Assembly: GCA_947629875.1 (NCBI GenBank)
Contig: CANRFK010000055.1
Span: forward strand, 1 to 8,367
Length of the DNA stretch: 8,367 nt
Source of the DNA: an uncultured Clostridia bacterium
GTDB taxonomy: Bacteria; Bacillota; Clostridia; Christensenellales; Borkfalkiaceae
Direction: 5' to 3'
Below the pieces are notes generated by a model. It did no database searches, was not told the DNA's origin, and saw only the letters and a list, made by a program, of their open reading frames with translations. The position numbers were made by a program, and so were the translations under genes. The first letter of the stretch is position 1. Each line of letters opens with the position of its first letter. Positions 5,601-8,367 of this stretch are shown here, piece after piece.

Positions 5601-7965
5601 CGCCCTCCCGCTTCTCCTCGCTGTACGCGGGGAGATCGACCTTCCCAAACGGCATGCCGCCGAGCGCCCCGCACGCCTTGGCCGCGACGGCCGCCGAGAC
5701 GAGCGCATGGCGGTAGTTTGCAAGATCTCCCTCCCCGAGCGCGCCGTAAAAGGTGGACGTTCCCCCGCCGAGCGAGGGGGCATCTCCCTCCCGAAGCGCG
5801 CCGAGAATGGCCTCGTAGGGGGTACCGAGCCGCCCGCGGGCATGGAGCGCCTCGATGGGCTCCTCGAGTTCGCGCTCCAAGGCTTTTGTCGCCTCGACGG
5901 CGGACATGGGTGCCTCCGAGGCGGAAACGGACGGCTCCATGGCGGACATGGGTGCCTCGTTTTCCGTCAGGGAGAGCGTGTGCAGAAGTTTGCGCGCGAC
6001 CTCGGCGCGGTCGGCGCGGACGGGCAGTTGCAGGCAGAAATCGCCGAGCCCCGCTTTTTCCAACCGCCGCCAAACGACCTCGAGGGCGGCCTGCTTTTCG
6101 GCGACGAAGAGGACGCGCTTCCCGCGGCGCATGGCGTTTGCGATGAGGTTGGCGATGGTCTGGCTCTTGCCCGTGCCCGGGGGGCCGTGGAGGACAAAAC
6201 TCGCCCCCGTCTCCGCAAAAGCGAGGGCTTCGTCCTGCGAGGCGTCGGTAAAAAAGAGCGGCCGCGGCGGCTCTATGGGCGCAGAGCACGCAAAGAGCCC
6301 CTCCTCCGCCCGCCCCGCAAGCAGGGAGCGCACGAGCTTGTTCTTCATGAATTCGGGCAGGTTATGCTTCAAGTCGTTCCAGATGACCCGCCCGCGGAAG
6401 GAGAAGAGCGAAAGGTGCACGGCTTCCTCCAAACCGAGCCCCTCCTTGCCCTCCACGGCGGCGCGGACAAAGGTGTATGCCTCATTGACGTCTGCGGGCG
6501 CCCCTTCGCCCTCGCGGGGCGCGAAGGCGGGATTGAAGAAGAGCCCCTCCCGCGCGCGCAGGAAAAATTCTCCCCCATCGCGCACAAGGGTGACAGGGAG
6601 CAGGGCGACGGGCGCGTATTGCGTCTTCCCCTCGTGGGGATAGTGAAGGAGCCCGAAGGCGAGATGCAGGAGCCCCGCACCCGTCTCCTCCTCCGCCTCG
6701 CGGTCGTCGCGGAGCATCTTGGAAAGCAGGGTGCGCATCTCCTTTTCCCCCGCCCGAACGGCAATTTCATCGCGGGCAAGTTGGGCGAATTCGAGCTCCC
6801 GCCCGCCCGCAGCGCCGCACGGGGTGAGCCGCATGGCGCGGCGCTCCCCAAGGGCGGTGAGGAGGCCGTCCGCATCGGTGCAGAGAAGGCGCAGGGCGTG
6901 CTTCCCCGAAAAATTGAGGAGCGGATTGCGCGCGGAACCATCGACGAGCTCGCTCTCCCACTTGGACGCGCGGTGCGGAAAACCGCCGTGCGGGCTTCCC
7001 CCGCCCGAGGGGGAGGGGGGCGGCGTGTACCCCGCCGCGCGGCAACGGCGGATATCGACGAAAAAGCGGTACTCCTCCGCCTTCATTCCCTCAAAAAAGC
7101 GCGCCTTGGAGCGGGAAAAGGAGATCTTGCGGGCGGGGAAGAGGTCTTCCGCATCCAAAAAGACGAGATTTTCCGCCGCGCCGCCCAAATACAAGGCGAC
7201 GTCCCCCGCTTCGGAGACGGGGTCGAGAAGGTGGCTGTCGTGCAGCCACACGCCCACGGCCGCCCGCCGCTTTCCCACGGCGAGCACGGGGTTGAACCCC
7301 GCCGCTTCGATTGCGGCACACGCCATAAGCCCCGCGCCGAGGGCATTGACGGGGCGGGAGGCATCGCAAAATCCCTCGCTTGAGACGCAGACAGGCGCGC
7401 CCGCATGGAGCTGCTCGGGCTCGGCGTGGGCGCACGCGCGCATGGCAGAGAACACCGCGAAGAGCGCACGCTCCGCCCCGCTTCCCGCGCCGTAGCCCAA
7501 AATGGCGCCGCCCCGCCGTTTTTCGAGCTCCCGCGCGATGGAAAGCGCCCGCCCGCATTCCTCCGAGTGGGGGTCGGCAAAGGCGGCAAGGCGCATAGCG
7601 TCCCCCTCGAGCCCCTCCCAATAGCCCGCGGGGAGCACGGTGAACCCTTGCTCGGCGCAAATTTTTTCGCCGCCGCATTGGAGGGTTGCCGAGAGCGTCA
7701 CGCGGCGCACCCCGCCCTCCGCGAGGCGGGCGGGCGAAAAGAGATCGGGCACGGAGAGCGTTTCCCCGTCTCCCGAAACGAGAAGTTCCCGCTCGAAGGG
7801 CACGACAACGCCCTCCGCGGAAGAGGCGGAGAGCGTGCACCGCAGCGTCCCCGAAGTGTTGTTTTCGACGCGGAATTTGACGGGGGTATGAAGGCGGCAA
7901 TCGATGAGCCCCACAAAGCGGGGCGCCTCTACGGTGAGCGTGAACGGCGGCGTTTTTTCGGACAT
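2620..7965 (-). CDS. Giant DUF4011 / SF1 helicase / Vsr-like nuclease / DUF3320 protein (defence-like)
   Basis: The protein has 1781 residues. Domains in order: a beta-rich N-terminal domain (about 1-115); a transglutaminase-like fold (about 120-260) that has lost its expected Cys and His; a Pro/Gly linker (315-334); DUF4011 beginning at WESELVDGSARNPLLNF (336-352); and an SF1 helicase core. Helicase motifs are a Q-motif-like TDASQDEA (573-580), Walker A GPPGTGKSQT (594-603), motif Ia (617-631), Walker B DEAS (1211-1214), motif III GDPNQLPPT (1235-1243), motif IV WHYRS (1271-1275), motif V NLENVQGDERD (1389-1399) and motif VI RRLNVAASRAR (1429-1439). About 550 mostly helical-looking residues separate motifs Ia and II. 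A Vsr/DUF559-like segment follows (about 1485-1582), then a DUF3320-like region (about 1615-1781). All ATPase motifs are intact, so a DNA- or RNA-dependent motor is expected. DUF4011-helicase-Vsr-DUF3320 proteins have been reported, to my memory as Hhe, among single-gene anti-phage systems. The defence role here is inference. A clear AGGTG site supports the start; the stop is TGA. It has no visible operon partner. Its base composition matches the neighbours. Confidence 0.9.
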   Translation of the reverse strand: MSEKTPPFTLTVEAPRFVGLIDCRLHTPVKFRVENNTSGTLRCTLSASSAEGVVVPFERELLVSGDGETLSVPDLFSPARLAEGGVRRVTLSATLQCGGEKICAEQGFTVLPAGYWEGLEGDAMRLAAFADPHSEECGRALSIARELEKRRGGAILGYGAGSGAERALFAVFSAMRACAHAEPEQLHAGAPVCVSSEGFCDASRPVNALGAGLMACAAIEAAGFNPVLAVGKRRAAVGVWLHDSHLLDPVSEAGDVALYLGGAAENLVFLDAEDLFPARKISFSRSKARFFEGMKAEEYRFFVDIRRCRAAGYTPPPSPSGGGSPHGGFPHRASKWESELVDGSARNPLLNFSGKHALRLLCTDADGLLTALGERRAMRLTPCGAAGGRELEFAQLARDEIAVRAGEKEMRTLLSKMLRDDREAEEETGAGLLHLAFGLLHYPHEGKTQYAPVALLPVTLVRDGGEFFLRAREGLFFNPAFAPREGEGAPADVNEAYTFVRAAVEGKEGLGLEEAVHLSLFSFRGRVIWNDLKHNLPEFMKNKLVRSLLAGRAEEGLFACSAPIEPPRPLFFTDASQDEALAFAETGASFVLHGPPGTGKSQTIANLIANAMRRGKRVLFVAEKQAALEVVWRRLEKAGLGDFCLQLPVRADRAEVARKLLHTLSLTENEAPMSAMEPSVSASEAPMSAVEATKALERELEEPIEALHARGRLGTPYEAILGALREGDAPSLGGGTSTFYGALGEGDLANYRHALVSAAVAAKACGALGGMPFGKVDLPAYSEEKREGALCASETLLAACAHLERMLSLFLSLYGQRMPVRTAARLNAAAGLAGRLLAGTDAVYFGNITAEEVRAFCETNARLDARLAFYFRTFRALVKADGDALSRYCREGGEWKLNRALRTIARRLSRLAIVPLDEADMPKILQTLSDIREMSQKLIASPYGRHLADGDGRLSQKKRSEFWAGLDSLNALCAEAFPAFDDLAFYNACIRARGTAGPILRGLVSAVENFFTARRAFVRATGVDERDADDVLLESASRAAALIDNADLFRAFCRCRETVRRLEGEGMGDITGLISRGVGEKMLVSAFEKEAYRRFLEENILAQPALTRFTAAELEARVGRLRWASGRARECAVSEARRTLISRLPREGAEYAAERAVLLRAARVGGGGVRGLLSSAPHLVAAATPCLFMSPASVAQYLPAEANLFDLVVFDEASQMTSAEAAGSVARAKAAVIAGDPNQLPPTRFFMGEEDGESVLDECLALGMPERKLRWHYRSRRESLIAFCNEAYYDGALLTAPSPDADMGRVKLVRVGGMYDRGGKKHNRAEAEALVGEIVRRLKSPEEKGQSMGVVTFSLAQREEIETLLARALEREGLEEAAYGGEEPLFVKNLENVQGDERDVILFSVCYGPDREGKVSMNFGPLNRAGGWRRLNVAASRAREEMLVYSSLSSAMIDAEKTSSRGVKDLKRFLELAEKGGAPASRGEERGGGIGHYIARELSKCGYACRLNVGASKFKADVAVVDPRDKKRFLLAVLTDCDPTMSAKERYLVREEGLRRAGWEVTRVSSVEFYMNPKREVERLKSLADGLCGRRENARLSRYAHRYRYAADAERADARFLLSEENAAAVCGRLKEIVLREQPISRDFLVRRLLSGYGVEGGKRLHDRILSLIDRCAFPRDVAAGVEYYYFSPRAIGLDRYRTEGKRALRRCAQDYSAYEIVSMVRGALEDRVALYPDDLMPLFEETFRAARADGAGAQFLLKCVKYGEERGLFSRSPSERITLR
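3220..3513 (-). other. Vsr/DUF559-like nuclease-fold segment within the helicase protein
   Basis: Residues about 1485-1582 show the order expected for the PD-(D/E)xK-like domain after motif VI in this family: a helix (GHYIARELSKCGY), a strand with an acidic residue (KADVAVVDP, Asp1517), a hydrophobic strand ending in an acidic residue (FLLAVLTDCD, Asp1536), a basic helix (SAKERYLVREEGLRRAGW) and a final strand with conserved Arg (VTRVSSVEFY). In many homologues the second strand ends in CDG followed by an aromatic/His and a SARDRD-type helix. Here these read TDC, no aromatic or His, and SAKER. The fold seems present; activity is uncertain. Confidence 0.55.
5875..5958 (-). repeat. Tandem 14-residue (42-nt) duplication in the helicase gene
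   Basis: The peptide EAPMSA(M/V)E occurs twice, 14 residues apart (from residues 670 and 684). At DNA level an identical 18-base stretch lies at 5899-5916 and 5941-5958, exactly 42 bases apart. The repeat is in frame and sits early in the insert between helicase motifs Ia and II. It looks like a recent in-frame tandem duplication in a flexible stretch rich in Ser, Ala and Glu. Confidence 0.85.
7186..7608 (-). other. Degenerate transglutaminase-like domain within the helicase protein
   Basis: Residues about 120-260 follow the pattern of a transglutaminase-like (papain-fold) domain that, from memory, precedes DUF4011 in long homologues. There, a GTCLD-type motif carries the nucleophilic Cys, about 12 residues before LExxGLNP, and a GHAFVGVW-type motif carries the His. 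Here IEAAGFNP (219-226) and AVGVWL (236-241) are well kept. The Cys position reads Ala208 (within VNALGAG) and the His position reads Arg234 (within KRRAAVGVW). The scaffold is therefore retained without the catalytic pair. The alignment is by eye against remembered family sequences. Confidence 0.55.
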
Positions 7966-7969
7966 ATTT

Positions 7970-7974
7970 CACCT
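7970..7974 (-). promoter_or_regulatory. Ribosome binding site of the DUF4011 helicase gene
   Basis: AGGTG on the minus strand lies 4 bases before the ATG at 7965-7963. It complements the 16S rRNA 3' end well and fixes this ATG as the start. The spacing is slightly short. It is the only clear Shine-Dalgarno sequence in the window; comEC and holA lack one. Confidence 0.7.
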
Positions 7975-7986
7975 ATGTACCCGAAA

Positions 7987-7995
7987 ATTATTGCA
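7987..7995 (-). promoter_or_regulatory. Possible extended -10 element for the DUF4011 helicase gene
   Basis: On the minus strand, TGC followed by AATAAT resembles an extended -10 element (TGn plus a one-mismatch TATAAT). It lies about 21 bases upstream of the ATG at 7965, so transcription would start about 13-15 bases before the start codon. No convincing -35 hexamer is seen 16-18 bases further upstream (the region reads GTATAG), which is tolerable only because of the TGn extension. It is the best candidate in the short interval between the yraN terminator and this gene. The need for a promoter here is better supported than this exact site. Confidence 0.4.
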
Positions 7996-8023
7996 GTTCC
8001 GCGGCTTTGCTATACGCGCAAAC

Positions 8024-8047
8024 AAAAAAACGCGCCCCGTGGCGCGT
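8024..8047 (-). terminator. Intrinsic terminator after yraN
   Basis: Read on the minus strand, a 7-bp stem (ACGCGCC / GGCGCGT) with the 4-base loop ACGG is followed at once by seven T residues and then GTTT. The stem lies at 8030-8036 and 8041-8047, and the T tract at 8024-8030 overlaps it by one base. It begins 22 bases after the yraN stop codon and precedes the giant helicase gene. This is a textbook rho-independent terminator for yraN and separates the two genes transcriptionally. On the plus strand no T tract follows the hairpin, so it is not clearly bidirectional. Confidence 0.85.
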
Positions 8048-8069
8048 CGACATGTTTTGGGAAATATGT

Positions 8070-8367
8070 TCAGATGTAGGCGTTTTCAAAGTACTCGATG
8101 CTGTCCCCCTCCACCGAGGCGACGTCGTAGCGGATGGGAACTTCCCGCTTTTCCAAGGAGACCCAATACTTTGCGATCATGCGATAGCGCTGTTGCTTTG
8201 CAAAGGTGACGGCCTCCGCGGGCTCGCCGTAGGTATCGGTGAGGCGCGCCTTGACTTCCACGAGGCAGACAAAGCCGTCGGGGCTCCTTACGACGAGGTC
8301 GGCCTCGCCGAAGGGCGTCTTGAAGTTGCGCTCCAAAATTTTGTAGCCCCGCTTTTTCAGGTATTTT
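8070..8367 (-). CDS. yraN: YraN/UPF0102 family nuclease-fold protein (5' end cut by window edge)
   Basis: The visible 98 residues cover most of a small YraN-family protein (usually about 115-125 residues), so some 20 N-terminal residues and the true start lie beyond the right edge. The open frame runs off the window. A TTG at 8336 is an internal leucine codon, not the start, because the family's conserved N-terminal part (YLKKRGYKILERNF) is encoded upstream of and across it. The family signature follows: GEADLV, then FVCLVEVKAR, matching the D...ExK arrangement of the PD-(D/E)xK nuclease/Holliday-resolvase-like fold; the Asp, Glu and Lys are all present. The family is widespread and often lies near rnhB, comEC or competence/recombination genes, but its cellular role is not firmly known. 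The frame ends in TGA at 8070-8072 and is followed by a hairpin terminator, so it is probably the last gene of its operon. Family assignment is confident; nuclease activity is inferred. Confidence 0.92.
   Translation of the reverse strand, partial: KYLKKRGYKILERNFKTPFGEADLVVRSPDGFVCLVEVKARLTDTYGEPAEAVTFAKQQRYRMIAKYWVSLEKREVPIRYDVASVEGDSIEYFENAYI

Noticed and set aside
4378..7383. A 1001-residue open frame on the plus strand, plus others of 397 (3163-4356) and 296 residues (2125-3015).
   Set aside because: They lie opposite the helicase and comEC genes. Their low-complexity Arg/Gly/Glu/Pro composition is typical of antisense frames in GC-rich DNA, and they show no recognisable domain. The minus-strand frames have clear family motifs.
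8050..8069. Imperfect 20-base inverted repeat right after the yraN stop (ACAT...ATGT arms).
   Set aside because: On the transcribed strand it has an A-C mismatch and an AT-rich weak stem with no T tract. The adjacent GC-rich hairpin is the real terminator. It could be an operator, but nothing else supports that.
8070..8336. TTG at 8336 as the start of the yraN protein.
   Set aside because: The frame stays open to the window edge and encodes the conserved KYLKKRGYKI residues upstream, so the TTG is an internal Leu codon.
1..8367. CRISPR arrays, tRNA or rRNA genes, insertion sequences, attachment sites.
   Set aside because: I saw no repeat-spacer pattern, no tRNA-like or rRNA-like stretch, no transposase or integrase and no flanking direct repeats around the helicase gene.

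Overview
The window is GC-rich, and every supported gene lies on the minus strand, so transcription runs from the right end to the left. The order is yraN (right edge, cut), a 1781-residue multidomain helicase/nuclease-like protein, comEC, then holA (left edge, cut). The comEC-holA pairing, a Shine-Dalgarno-type ribosome site ahead of the giant gene and sigma70/sigmaA-like promoters suggest a bacterium of the Bacillota (Clostridia-like, high GC). The sequence alone does not settle the order or genus. Apart from two short AT-rich gaps (about 93 and 104 bases) the window is fully coding. The GC-rich codon use leaves many long open frames on the opposite strand, which I treat as shadows.

Region by region: (1) 8070-8367 is the C-terminal part of a YraN/UPF0102 nuclease-fold protein, followed by a clear intrinsic terminator. 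(2) 2620-7965 is a single giant gene with its own ribosome binding site. It carries an N-terminal beta-rich domain, a degenerate transglutaminase-like domain, DUF4011, a superfamily 1 helicase split by an insert of roughly 550 residues, a Vsr/DUF559-like nuclease-fold segment and a DUF3320-like C-terminus. This architecture is known from single-gene anti-phage defence proteins. (3) 532-2526 is a ComEC/Rec2 DNA-uptake channel protein driven by a good promoter, with a C-terminal metallo-beta-lactamase-like domain that has lost its metal-binding signature. (4) 1-535 is the N-terminal half of HolA, the delta subunit of DNA polymerase III. Its ATG overlaps the comEC stop, and a near-consensus promoter sits inside the last codons of comEC.

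The terminator after yraN and the separate comEC promoter suggest that the giant helicase gene is an independent, probably monocistronic unit placed among DNA-metabolism housekeeping genes. Its base composition looks like that of its neighbours, so nothing suggests very recent acquisition. The most interesting points are the defence-like protein with two eroded or divergent enzymatic domains, the metal-site-less ComEC, and the promoter for a nearly leaderless holA transcript hidden in coding sequence.
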